Part shown: one piece after another, positions 1 to 10,740 of the stretch
How positions within the stretch are numbered: the first letter of the stretch is position 1
How the letters are laid out: each line of letters opens with the position of its first letter
Assembly (NCBI GenBank): GCA_011800155.1
Contig: CM022369.1
Coordinates: forward strand, 744,001-808,000
DNA: 64,000 nucleotides
From: Flammulina velutipes
Taxonomy: Eukaryota; Basidiomycota; Agaricomycetes; Agaricales; Physalacriaceae
Reading direction: 5' to 3'
Made by a program: the position numbers and the translations under genes
Notes under the pieces: model-generated
What the model saw: only the letters and a program-made list of their open reading frames with translations
Database searches by the model: none
What the model was told of the DNA's origin: nothing

Positions 1-343
1 GCGGGACCTGGCGGGTCTTGTGTCTTGACACTAACAGTGAGAGGAGCTGAGAGGAGTGAGTGTCTGCGTCACATCACGTGGCGTGACTGGTTTAATTGTG
101 CACTTACTGTGCCACTATGTGGCGTTACTAAAACTAAGTGTATACTTATCAGACACCACTCAAAGCTTGAATGCCTCTCGAGGTCCCACATGAAAATGAT
201 ATATCAGTAAACATTACGGGAAAGCTCCACGATAAAGATAAATTGGGTAAATTGCATACAAACAGATTTCATAGCCAGGAAAGCAAATGAACTCGAGAAA
301 GACGCGATATCAGTGTCGGCGGACCATCGCTAGAATAAATTTG
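1..343. other. Intergenic left edge, no gene seen
   Basis: No reading frame with gene-like composition, splice pattern or recognisable domain was found. The right end is the 3' flank of the homeodomain gene. Confidence 0.5.
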
Positions 344-1305
344 TCAGCTCAATCCTGGGATTAACTTTAGGGCCGTACAGGGAGTCCAGCCTTGATTTTT
401 AAACGCGCCATTTCCCACTTCATCAAGTATATATCGCATTCTGAATTCATATGGCGCGAAGAGATCATTGAACTGGGCGCGACTGAGGGACGAAGGTGAC
501 TTGCGCGTGACGGCGGCCTCCATGCCTTCTCCGATCTGGAGGAGGAGGGCCGTACGATGTATCTCCTGGGGGCTGGGGAGCTGTCCTTTGTTATGAGGCA
601 AATTTCGAAAAGGATGAGACTGGATGATCACCTTGATTTTCAGAGGTGTTTGTGGTGACAATTGTGGAGAAGAATGGGCTACAATAGCAGCTGGCTCCGG
701 TGAGGGTGAGTGGTATATTGGCGGGAGAGTGATTAATGATCGCTGTCCGTCTGGAGAAGGAGTTGAGGTAGGGGGTTGGGGATCAAGCTCGTGAAGGTCG
801 AGGAGATTTATCATAGCCTGTAGTTCGGATAGTTCGAGATGAAGGAGCTTTGCCCATGTCTTCATCAAAGTCTCTGAAGGGCTTGGAGTCTCCGCAACCA
901 GTGCACGTAAGGTCGAATAAATCTCCGATTCCGCTAGATTGCCTGATGAGTATACAAAAGCAACGAGAAGCTGAGTAAGCTCACGAGAATGGTGGGGCAT
1001 CTTAGTGCGAGTGCGCCTCCGCTTAAACCAATCCTTCAGTTTGGCAGAATCGAAGTGTTCATTTCCTGGAATTGCCTACGTTCAGGTGTGTCAGCGGATA
1101 TTGGATAACGTGCAGGGAGTAGATAGATACATTGACAGTCAACAAGAGTTCCTTCTTTTGAGCTTGGGTGGGATATGCACCGACACGGTCGAAGAAGTCT
1201 GAACAGAGGATAAGGATCGCAGTAGAAAAGTTGGACAAAGTACATACCATGAAGGACACGCGCACCGTCAGTATTCAAACGTTTCGGACGTTCGAATGGC
1301 TTCAT
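344..1305 (-). CDS. Homeodomain protein, 285 aa
   Basis: Three exons join in frame: 1305-1248, 1198-1131 and 1075-344, with GT-AG introns of 49 and 55 bp. The product starts MKPFERPKRLN and carries a homeodomain over about residues 4-67. Helix 1/2 text is ARVLHDFFDRVGAYPTQAQKK and the recognition helix is KLKDWFKRRRTRTK. The usual WFxNxR signature of helix 3 reads WFKRRR here, so the invariant Asn that contacts adenine is replaced by Arg. The remaining 220 residues are low-complexity, rich in Ser and Pro, without a second domain that I recognise. It is probably a nuclear DNA-binding protein. It is too short and lacks the neighbours (mitochondrial intermediate peptidase) expected of a mating-type A locus, so I do not call it a mating-type gene. 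The ATG lies 96 bp from the divergent C1D gene. Confidence 0.8.
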
Positions 1306-1401
1306 TAAAACGAAGTCGTCGTTTTAGTTGAGCAACGAATTGGGCCTGGCACTGACGGCACATCGGCCCGGACATTTTGACTGGCTCCTGCCATCATCAT
1401 C
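1306..1401. promoter_or_regulatory. Shared divergent promoter, homeodomain gene / C1D gene
   Basis: Only 96 bp separate the two start codons on opposite strands, so both 5' regions must overlap here. No clear TATA box was seen. Confidence 0.5.
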
Positions 1402-2344
1402 ATGACAACCGAAACGACAAGAGCGAAGGCAAAGCTCGCCAATCTATCTAGGTCTTTGGCAGAACTAGAAATTCATTTGGAGCCTTTATTTTCCCAGACT
1501 CTTCTTGAAACTCTCCTACCTCTTGAGCCTTTACAGCAAGCCAAGCTACAGACACTGCTAAGTTATGTTACCTTTGATTTGATTTTCAGTGCGTTTTTTC
1601 TGTGACTGCGACAATTTGATACCCTGACATCATACAGTATATCTGAAATCTAGAGGAATAGATCCAAGGACACATCCCATAGTCGCAGAGTTGGTAAGTA
1701 AACTGTTATTTCACACGGACATGACGATGAATGCCGCGGCGTAGGACAGAATAAAGCAGTATTTTGGCAAAATTGACAAGGCTGAGAGCTCAGATACTAG
1801 TACGGATTCCCCTAGTCCTCGCCCTTCCATTTTTTCTGATATTCATGCAGAGCGGACGACCGAAATTGACAAGGGAGCCGCTGAACGGTTCATCAAGCAT
1901 GCTATTGCACAAGCACAACAGATCCAGCCTACCGATGAAACTCGAGAGCGCCAACCTTCCGTGCGCGTACCGGTGAAAGTGACGGCGAAAATGAATGAAC
2001 GAGAGCAATACATGAAAGACCTAAAAGAACGCGATGATGCAGAGGGGAGCCAGGAGGATGACTTGCAGTTTGTTGACGAAGAAGAATTCTCCAACGCGGA
2101 TAGGAAGGGGAAAGGTAGGGCGACAGACGGTAATACAGCACAGCTTGTCAGCTCAAGGAAGAGGCAAAGAAAGGCGACAGTGAGCGGTGAGAAATATGGT
2201 TTCCGGCGGATATCTGCTGACATATACTCAGAGAAAGCGGCGGATGATGGCGCACCGGTTGCGAAACCGAAGAAACTGAAAACGGCAAAGAAGGAGGGCG
2301 AAGCCTTGAAGGAGAAAAAGAAAAGTCAGAAGAAAACATCATAA
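1402..2344 (+). CDS. LRP1: C1D/Lrp1 (Rrp47) exosome cofactor, 280 aa
   Basis: Exons 1402-1588, 1638-1693 and 1745-2344 join to one frame. The N-terminal half has the Sas10/C1D fold: a helical region with LEPLFSQTLLETL and the family hallmark DLIFIYLKSRGIDPRTHPI followed by ELDRIKQYFGKI. The C-terminal half is charged and ends in a Lys-rich tail (KKEKK-type repeats from about residue 255), which fits RNA/DNA binding. In yeast the orthologue Rrp47/Lrp1 partners Rrp6 in the nuclear exosome and acts in 3' processing of snoRNA and rRNA; in animals C1D does the same. Function is by family; the motif match is clear. The gene shares its promoter with the homeodomain gene. Confidence 0.88.
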
Positions 2345-3106
2345 TCTGGTACGAAACGATAACCGCTCGGAAATATACCCCGTTGTTCTAATAAATACGG
2401 CAATGTTCGACAGACATAACATGGTCCTTCGAAGCGCTGATGAAAACGTTCAATTGGACTGGAAGTAAAGTTTGCGAATCTTATGCTATGTAGGAAGCTT
2501 GGCTGTCCTGCGGGTGTCGTTGTGAGGAGCCGAATACATCGACGCCCATCCATCTGGTGTGGTATGTTCAAGTACTAGTAATGATTGACTACTATGTATG
2601 AACCGGCATTGTTCACGGATAGGTATCGATCGTTGATAGTAAGGGAGATTGCACACTTATTATCATTGTTTCTACTCTGGATACTCAACTTATCGAAGTA
2701 AGTACAAGGTGTTGCAATTGCCGCCGGTTAGCCATATTAAGCACTTTGTTTTATATGCCCATTTGGACCAAGGGCCTGCAGGAATATTTCTGCTTTGCCT
2801 CCGCCATTGCTCCACCAGGTTTCAACCAAATGGACTAGAGTTCGACAACCAGATACCCTGTCTTTCTGCTCTGAACGTCTATCTGCCTTTCTGCTGTACA
2901 TGTTGTCTTGTCCTGCTTTCTTCCGTCGTTTAAACTCCCCGTCGCCATTTGTCAAACGTTGTCGTCTGTCGGATTGAAGAAACCATTGACCGTAAAGCAC
3001 ACTGATTGTTGCTCTAATTGACTGTGGGTCTATTTGTGCCATTGTTCAGCGACAAAGACTGACAGAAATGGGATTCAGGCCACTTCCCTTTATAGACCGT
3101 TGTAAA
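2345..3106. other. Intergenic, 3' end of C1D gene and promoter of methyltransferase gene
   Basis: Short frames on both strands have no domain, splice logic or composition typical of the neighbours. An ATG at 3068 is in frame with the next gene, so its coding region could begin 13 codons earlier than annotated. Confidence 0.45.
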
Positions 3107-5696
3107 ATGGATCCGACATCTTCTTCGCGTCCTCGCTCTTTCCTTTCACCGTCATCTACAAACAGTTTTGCGAACACCGAACCTGCACTTGCTTTCGAAC
3201 GGCCACAGAGCTCTCGCTCTGCCGCTTCTTCATACTATCGCCCTTTCTCTACAACCTACCAAAGGCCGTCGACCGCTGACGGGCCTTTGACACGCCGTTC
3301 TTCTAACGCGCACACCCCTACAAGAACTAGCATGGGATTTAACAAGACTGGAAAGGACAAGGATTTCATCCAACCGCGACCAGAATCGCCCGTCCTCCGC
3401 ACTCGCAAGGACTCCGACACCTCGCTGCCACCCCCATCGCGTTTCAACCTCACATTGTCGCTCAAGAAGAAGCGGTCCTTCGTTCAGCTATTCCACATAG
3501 GCACCGCTGTTCTACCCTTACAGAACAACATTGAGCCACCATCTACCCCCGTAACGCCTATAACAGAAATTCCTTCCACCCTATCCCGAGACTCGCCCTC
3601 TTTGAATTCTACCTCGCATTCATCCACTTCTACTGCTATCCCACCCCTTCCTCCAGTCGAAGACAAGGCATCCATACCCACTATGACCGTGACTGACACC
3701 AATGCTGCCACACCGCAAGTCGCGAGTAATGTCGAGCAGGAGGAATACGTAGCCAAGGAAACCTACCAGGTCAATCGCTTCAAATCGAAGGTACATTCCT
3801 ACACAGAAGATGAGGCGCCATACGTGAGGTCCTACGAGCATATGGATCTGGAGAAGTGAGTCTCCCTACTGTAACGATGTGGTAAATTTCTCACTCTCGT
3901 TAGTGACCGCTACAATGATTTACTTCTACAACGGTTATATCCCAAGAATTCGCCCACGTTCCATGTCTGGACTACTGCGCCTGCTAAAGTCTTGGACGTT
4001 GGCTCTGGCGCAGGCCACTGGATGGAGCTCGCATCAAAGCATTGGCCTGACGCTGAACTATGCGGACTTGATATGATGGACGTTGTTTCTCCTTCTCTTT
4101 CAAAGAAAGGCAAATTCATGTTGAGACGCGGCAATTTGTGAGTTTCATCATCCTGCCACGACACGTTCAGTAGCCTGATATAGTGTTAGCGTTAAACAGC
4201 AATGGCCATTCGCCTCGGGTTCCTTCGACCTCGTTCGCATTTGTGATCTGACTTTAGCGATGAAATACGAAGACTGGGAATTCGTGATGCAAGAGGTCTA
4301 TCGTGTTCTTCGACGAGAAGGGCGCCTAGAGTTAATCGACGACCACCTTATTTTCCCCGAAGGCATCCAGCCGCCTATGCATGCTCCCATCGTGACTTCC
4401 TCTACATCCGAAGATCGCACTTCTCTCCGTAAGCAAAAAGGAAGCTCGTTCATGGATATGAGCGATGGAGAGGACGAGGAGTCGGATGATAGCGAGAGTG
4501 CTGACTATTCATCAACGGAGGCCTCGACATCTGTTGACGAATCTTCTTCCTGTGCCCCACCCCCAAAACACTCAATCCTTGAGCCTCTTCACAGACCGTC
4601 ACCTCCTACACGTCCTTTGCCGTCGCTACCAGCCCAATCTCGCCCTTGGACACTCCGTATGACTGATGCTCGAGATCTGGAGGAAGCGTTTTGCAAAATG
4701 CTAAAGGACAAAAACATGGGTTACGGACCATCCACGTTCTTAACCGACCTCCTGGAAAAAGTCTTTGACAGGAAGAATTGTTGTAAACCCGTCAGCAAAC
4801 ATTTGAAGCTCGCCCCTCCAGGCCTGGCGTTAGCGAGCGGTCCCCTTGTTTCGAAGAGCAAGGCGGAATATTCGTCTGGCTTCCTCGACGAAGACGATAT
4901 CGCGGAGCCGCCGACGCCTACCTCGGCCACCTCCGCTACGAAGCGGAAATGGATCCCAAAGAGGAAGGATACTAAGAAGGATCAAACCGAAAAGCGCTCC
5001 AGTCTGGAAGGCCGTTCCAGCACCGAAAGTTCTGCCGCCCACGACACTATCAGCGCCAAGGCAGCCGGCCGATTGGGAATATCATTATTAGACATGCCCG
5101 CCGCACAAAAGCAGGCTGCCCGCCGCGCAACTGGAGTCACGTTTGCATCGGGCTTGAAAACCCCTCGGGAGACGTCGACGCAATCCCCTGGTTTGGTGCT
5201 TTGGCCTGCAACATTTATCCCTCTTTCCCCCTCCGAGTTGGAGATGCACGCGTGCAAGCATATCCACAATCTTATCGGATCAAAACTGGCGCTGGTGGAC
5301 TACATTCAACATTGGAAAGGTCCAGCGGATGAAGGTGTCAATCTGGAAGATCAAGAACTCCTCGATATGTTATGGGACTATGAAAAGTAGGTTTCCTTTT
5401 TTGAACAGGCCCATCCGGTGTCTGATATTCTCTCTAGTTTCCGTCGCGCTCGATTCAACTGGCCAACAGGAATCCCATCGTCACGATGCTCATCCACTGA
5501 ACCTGTCATGCTTCCAATGTCAGCTGCATCTGTAACTTATCCTGGCCGCGATCCCAGATATTCATGCCCACCTTCGCGACGTAAGGAGCAAGGCCCATTT
5601 GCTCCACGGGAGCTCATGAACCTCCGGTCCATTCGCGTTTTCTCTGCTGTCAAGGGCTCGCGGAGAAACAGTTCTGACACTCCAATCTCACCTTGA
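3107..5696 (+). CDS. SAM-dependent methyltransferase with disordered extensions, about 812 aa
   Basis: Exons 3107-3855, 3904-4137, 4190-5386 and 5438-5696 join in frame. About 260 Ser/Pro-rich residues precede a class I methyltransferase core. Motif I is AKVLDVGSGAGHW, the ribose-binding acidic residue is in LCGLDMMD, and post-I/motif IV reads GSFDLVRICDLTLAM, followed by EVYRVLRREGRLELID. This arrangement matches the UbiE/Methyltransf_11 type. A long acidic, Ser-rich insert (about residues 420-680) follows, then a conserved C-terminal block ending in NFRRARFNWPTG. The substrate cannot be read from the sequence. I chose the ATG at 3107 because the upstream ATG (3068) adds only 13 residues; either may be used. 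The family is common in agaricomycetes as 'methyltransferase domain protein'. Confidence 0.82.
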
Positions 5697-6142
5697 TCCC
5701 TGTGGCATGTCTTTTATTCTCATTTCTTGCAAATCCTCGTCATTCTTGCTTTTCGTTGTACTTAATGTTTTTGGAATATCCTTATCGTTATATCGAGGCG
5801 CTTATGCCCTACACATTCATTTACTCGCTCTCCTACTATTGACTCGGTTTGTTGCACTGTTTATAGACCACGCATGACCTATAAGTTCCATTCATTATCA
5901 CATAACACGCATCCATTCTTTTGGTTTTAGTCTACCATTATTGTCTTTCTGTCTCTGTTGTCGTTTCTCATTGGATTTCGCTGTACATCGTTACCCTTGG
6001 CTCGCAATAAAAATGTCTTACGCCAAACCGTTAGTAGGACGTTCCCTGTTATACTTCAAGTTGGCCACATGCCATTAGTTCGATACGAAATACAGATATA
6101 CAACAACTAATAAGTACATTGTTACTGATACGGAGATGGGTC
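5697..6142. other. Convergent 3' region
   Basis: AT-rich region between two genes that end towards each other. Nothing coding was seen. The AATAAA at about 6006 could serve polyadenylation of the methyltransferase transcript. Confidence 0.4.
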
Positions 6143-8953
6143 TTACATTATAGTACAGATGTCGCGATTGGCCATGTCCACAGGCGAGTTCGTTCCAGAT
6201 CTACGCCCCCCGGGAGACCACCACCTGGCTGTAGAACCCTCATCAGCACTGCTAGCACTCCCGTTTGCAGTTCTCCTGGATGTAGCCTTCCTCTTCTTCT
6301 CCCTTGCAACTTTCACCGCATCCACCGTCTGCCACGAGTAAAAGGTCTTAACAACCACCCTTCGCTCGTCACACTCATCTTGTCCCATCTTCAAGAACTC
6401 CAGGTCGCCATCCCGTGCGTCCAAGTACTTGAGTTTCCGCGCCTCGTATCCACGCCACCCTCTTCTAGGCCGCGTCCTGGATGACATCTCTTTCACCAAC
6501 ATTTCTCCGATAGCGCGACAGTCCACTGCGACAAGTTTGGTATCCAACAAATCTCTCTCTTGGCTAAGTCGAATGAACTCCTTGAAGATCTTTGGTCCGA
6601 TCCTTGTGTTATCGGCTTCCAAGATTCGAAGATGTTGGCAGTTCCGAATTAGGGCCAGAAGACTACTGTCAGTGATGTTCGTCGTATTAGAGATGATGAG
6701 GTGTTCTAGAGCTTGGCCAGCTTGTGGCGCAGCCGGGGGTGCGACAGCCCCCACTTGCAGAGGTGTTAATGAAGCTATGACTGCGTCCGTAAGCTCCGAT
6801 GCGTCTTCAAGGTCCACCCTCCTAATCTTTGCTGTCGTCCCAAATAGCCTGATGAGTCCACCTGCTCGTAGATCGTCGCCAATACCTGCAAGCTCTAGGA
6901 ACTCGAGGTACGGGACTGAATGCGCCAGATTGGAGCATGCTTGATCTGTAAGAAGGATGCAGGATGAGAGGATAAGATGCCTCAAGCGAGTGACACGACG
7001 CCGATACTGGTTGCGATCACTTATCTCCCTCCCAGCTTCGCGTGCACTGAGGACGACAATATCAACACCTAAAGTCATCTCTGTATCATCTTCGTCACAT
7101 GCCACAAAGGCCTCCAGAGCGGAATTGTGCAACTGGCGGCAGTAGCTTAGGTCAAGCACCTCCAGGTGGGGTGCAACTTTGCCAAGAGACGACATGAAGG
7201 CGTCGTCGATGTATTTCATCCCGGAGAGACGGAGAACCTTGAGTAAAAGAGCTTCCCCCCGCTGATAGGCAGCTTTGAAGATGCAACGAACACCATCCGC
7301 GTCAATGTTCGGACATCGGCCCATGTCCAAAACACGCAACACGCGACAGTGCTCGGCCAATACTTCGCAAGTCCCGTTCGAAACGTTCCTGAGGCCCTTC
7401 ATTACGACGGTTTCCAACAACGGCGAACACCTCAATAGGTAATGTAAGGAGTGCATATTCAGCATAGTGCATCCCGACACATTGAGCTTTGTCAGTTGCG
7501 TGGTGGCTGGAACTCCGCGGTCGACGGTTGGTTGAATACAGAGATGTTTCGAGATCTCGATGAAGCTCGAAGAAAGCATGAAAACGTGACCGGCAATGTT
7601 CAGGCGTTGGATGAACGGTCCAGCAACAGAAGCTAAACGTAGGATCACAGACTTGGGAACGTTATGAAAGGAGCGAAGATCGAGGTCCTTCCAAAGTTGT
7701 CCGTCAGATATTAGCATCTGCCATGATTTGGAGACCTAGCGCCCATCAGTAAGATTTATTGTTTCGCCACAAAAACTCACTCTGCTGAACTTTACGAGTT
7801 CTCTGACACCTCTTTCTCTGCCGACCCATCTATTTTTCGACGAAGATGCAGTCGAAGCAGTCCAGGAAACGTCCCGAAGTGCTTTACGATGCTCGCACTC
7901 GTGCAAGTCAGGGATGGTAGAGAGGATACATACGCGTATCTCTCTCGGCAGGAAGTCAAAGATATTGGGAAGGGTTGGATATGGAATGATGGTGTCGGAT
8001 GAGGCATTAAGAGCAAAGTCGAGGACGGAATACGGCAGGGGTGAAGAATTAGACCTTTGCTTTCCTTTCAGCGCGTTGATGTTCGGCCAAGAAGCACTTT
8101 CCGGACGGCTAGAAAGCCGATAGGATAACGAGAGGTCTTTCAACCTGGTTTCGGAGTCATCGTTGGTGCGGAAAGCGTTGGGACAGACGCCCACTACATC
8201 TATGGTACTGGCAAGAGGTCCTGGCCCTGGCTTCTTGAATAAAAGCCTATGCGTAAGGTTACCGGGTGACCTACTGTCTGCTACAGTCTTTGCTTTCACT
8301 CGGGAAAGTGATAAGGTAGTGACCGAAGAATCGGAATGTGTTGAACTCCCCGACAGGCTTCGCTGACGCAAGCCTATCGTGGGCGCAACTCGCAAGTGAT
8401 CAGAAGATAGAGCAGCAGTAGAGTACTGCTGGTGATAGCGAGGTATGAGTGGTGATCCATATGAGGATGACGTAGATGATGAACCGATGGAATCCGTTAC
8501 AGACGACGGGGATGGCCACGAGATATGAGCGTAGCTGAATTCTGGTTGCGAGAACGCCAAAGGGGGGAGGCAAGGCGGGGAATCTGGCACCTTGCCTTTA
8601 CCTTTTCCGCAGCTCAGATACGCCGCTACATCCATGGAGAAGTCTTCCGGGGACAAGGGTTCTGTTGGGTGGAAAGAACAGGATGGGTCGTCGATGGAGG
8701 GGGCAGTGAGAGATGGAGTTGGAGTGCTCATGCCAGAGCCAGAAGGAGTGGTAATGGGGAGAGAAACACCTTTGCCTTTGGCCTCGGCAACGCGTTCGCT
8801 ACTAGTTCTACCCGAAGACAAACCCCCTGCAGCTGATGTCTCGCCATCGGGTGAGGACGTTGGATCCTGAATGGAGAGGTCCTCGAAAAAATCAAACTGA
8901 AACATAGTGTCATTATTATCGATTCCAAAAGCTCGGGGATGAGTTGGATGCAT
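6143..8953 (-). CDS. F-box and leucine-rich-repeat protein, about 921 aa
   Basis: Two exons, 8953-7781 and 7735-6143, with one 45-bp intron. Residues 1-300 are Ser/Pro-rich and disordered. The F-box lies around residues 330-410: IFDFLPREIRVCILSTI, then FSRVSKSWQMLISDGQLWKDL; the intron falls within it. After it come repeated LRR units such as LKVLRLSGMKYIDDAFM, LEVLDLSYCRQLHN and LEHLIISNTTNITDS, the cysteine-containing/AMN1 type found in Grr1 and yeast-like SCF receptors. The C-terminus is basic. It probably acts as a substrate receptor of an SCF ubiquitin ligase; the substrate is unknown. The frame is open further upstream to about 9061 but without an ATG, so the start MHPTHPRAFG at 8953 is preferred. 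Confidence 0.85.
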
Positions 8954-9568
8954 GTTATCCAAGCGACGACGATATGACGAAACAGTCGATGAAACAAGAA
9001 AGGGACTGCTCGTAGGATTAGAGTCGAGGGGAAGGAAACGCAGGAAAGAAGACGAAAGCAAAAGTCACAAAGAGAGATGGAGGTAAGATAACGCCTGGCC
9101 AAAGGTGATTTACATATCTCTTTAGCTGCCTCCGGTAAAGTGACGGGATCCAGCCGATCATTGAAACGGCCTGTAGGGGAACGGAAGTAACCGTTTTTGG
9201 GTTCTCACCATTTGAAGAAATATCGCCCATCGAGTCTCGGCGATGAGCCTGAACTCCATTGCTACAGCTAACTTATAAGTACACTCGCAATGTCTCGCAT
9301 GAACTGCTTCCCTTCACCGGAACATGAAATTTGCTATTATCAGGCGCTTCCAAAACCGAGACAACAAAAATATCATCACAGTTGAAGATGGAATAATCGG
9401 TACGTATGTGGTATGTGTATGACGGTATATAGACGACGGCAAGGACGAAATGTACAAACTGGATGAATTACACGCGAATAGAGGTAGTTACACAGCAAAA
9501 GGTAGCGAAAGCGCACGGTGATAGAAAACAACAAAAGGATCGAACGGAGGTGACAGATCGCAAGAAAA
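8954..9568. other. Intergenic, promoter of F-box gene and 3' flank of YABBY-like gene
   Basis: No supported gene. Part must be the 5' untranslated region of the F-box/LRR gene to the left. Confidence 0.4.
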
Positions 9569-9950
9569 TTAGGTGGCGGATTTGGGGTTTTCAGAAGCGG
9601 TCTTCCAGTTCGTAGTCGCCAATTTAAATCTACAAGCACGATTAGCGTGGGGCAGGTCGGCATATGGTCATGGCACACACCTTTCCTGGTGGCTGATATC
9701 GGGCTCGTCTTCCTTCAGGCGCGCCATTTCTGTTTGCTGAGCATGTATGCAATCAACTTCCCTGCGAAGAAAAGAACCTGAGACCAACCATGAATTTGTT
9801 GAACGGCGTCAGTCTCTTTTTGCCAGTCCGGGAACCGGAAGACTTTGCTGAACACGACGACATATTAGCATATTGAGTAGTCCCAGACGTATTGCTGTAC
9901 TTACTCTTCCTTGGCTTAGCCGTCGAAGACGACGAGGGAACGGCAGGCAT
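9569..9950 (-). CDS. YABBY/HMG-like small nuclear protein, 73 aa
   Basis: Four tiny exons (9950-9905, 9847-9789, 9736-9681, 9629-9569) splice to a 73-residue protein, MPAVPSSSS... The core from about residue 24 reads GKKRLTPFNKFMQTEMARL, then DISHQERFKLATTNWKT. This matches the YABBY/HMG-box-like helix pair known from plant YABBY proteins and small fungal homologues: a Pro-Phe-Asn helix start, and a second helix with a conserved Trp before ENPK. The N-terminus is Ser/Lys-rich. It is likely a small DNA-bending or chromatin protein. Its family in plants has an additional zinc finger, which is absent here. The intron phases agree at every junction, which supports the model even though each exon is under 65 bp. 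Confidence 0.75.
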
Positions 9951-10395
9951 ACCAACGACTCTGGCTGAACTAGAACGTATCGTTATGCAGAGTCTGAATC
10001 TAGAGCGTGGAAAACGAGAGTGAAGGCACCAAAGCTCGGCGCAGAAATAACCCAATTATGGTGGTGAGTGGGGAAGTCAAAAGGATACCAGGAACAAGAG
10101 CACCATCTTTTTAAGATCCTTTTACTCAACCATAAAAGGGCCCGCATTGACAGCTTCGATTGGTGACTTAGAATTATATTCCAAAAAGCCCCCTGGCACC
10201 TATAGGTGCTTGTTTGCCGCGTTCCGTATCGCAATGAGCCATACGTGACCAACAGGAGAAAGACACGCTTACGGTTTACTTCCACGCCATGAATTGATGT
10301 GGATTATGGATGTGGAGACTCAGAGAGCTGATCAATTCCCATGATGTGTAGTTCAAAAACGATAGTGTGTTTGAACCTTGGGAAATGTAGCAGGA
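9951..10395. other. Intergenic, no gene seen
   Basis: Short frames lack recognisable domains. This contains the promoter of the YABBY-like gene. Confidence 0.4.
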
Positions 10396-10635
10396 CTAGA
10401 CGCGCGGCAGTATTGAGTTTGAGATGGCATCAGAGCTAGATTTGTACTGAACGAAAGGATCATTCCGAGCGGCGTTCATCAGGTCGACGATGCGTGCGGA
10501 TACAACCCTTCCACTGCGTGTCCCGACCTCCGAAGGTGACTGGAGTTCGAGAATGCAAGTCAGACGCAAGTAGTTGACTTGTCCTGTTGAGTGACAGTCG
10601 GATGAATCATATGTACTTACATTGACAAGGTTCAT
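10396..10635 (-). CDS. Unrecognised 79-codon reading frame
   Basis: An ATG-initiated frame downstream of VPS33. The second half, QVNYLRLTCILELQSPSEVG through a run of hydrophilic helical residues, has protein-like composition. The first part contains a GTAAGT (10620) and a CAG that look like an intron, but removing that intron shifts the frame to a stop. The true structure is therefore unclear: it could be the terminal exon of a gene whose 5' exons I could not find, an unspliced small gene, or a relic. I recognise no family. Confidence 0.22.
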   Translation of the reverse strand: MNLVNVSTYDSSDCHSTGQVNYLRLTCILELQSPSEVGTRSGRVVSARIVDLMNAARNDPFVQYKSSSDAISNSILPRV

Positions 10636-10740
10636 AACCTCGAGTATAGCGAAGGTACAACACGCCCCGTGTCATGTGCGTCGAACACTAGTCCTGTCAA
10701 CGTACTCATTGCCTTCCCGATGGGCTTTAATGCATACATG

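Noticed and set aside
344..2344. Mating-type A locus at the left edge
   Set aside because: A single short homeodomain protein with an atypical helix 3; no second homeodomain gene, no mitochondrial intermediate peptidase neighbour.
10560..10640. Intron in the small frame after VPS33 (GTAAGT to CAG)
   Set aside because: Removing it shifts to an immediate stop; no alternative donor kept the frame.
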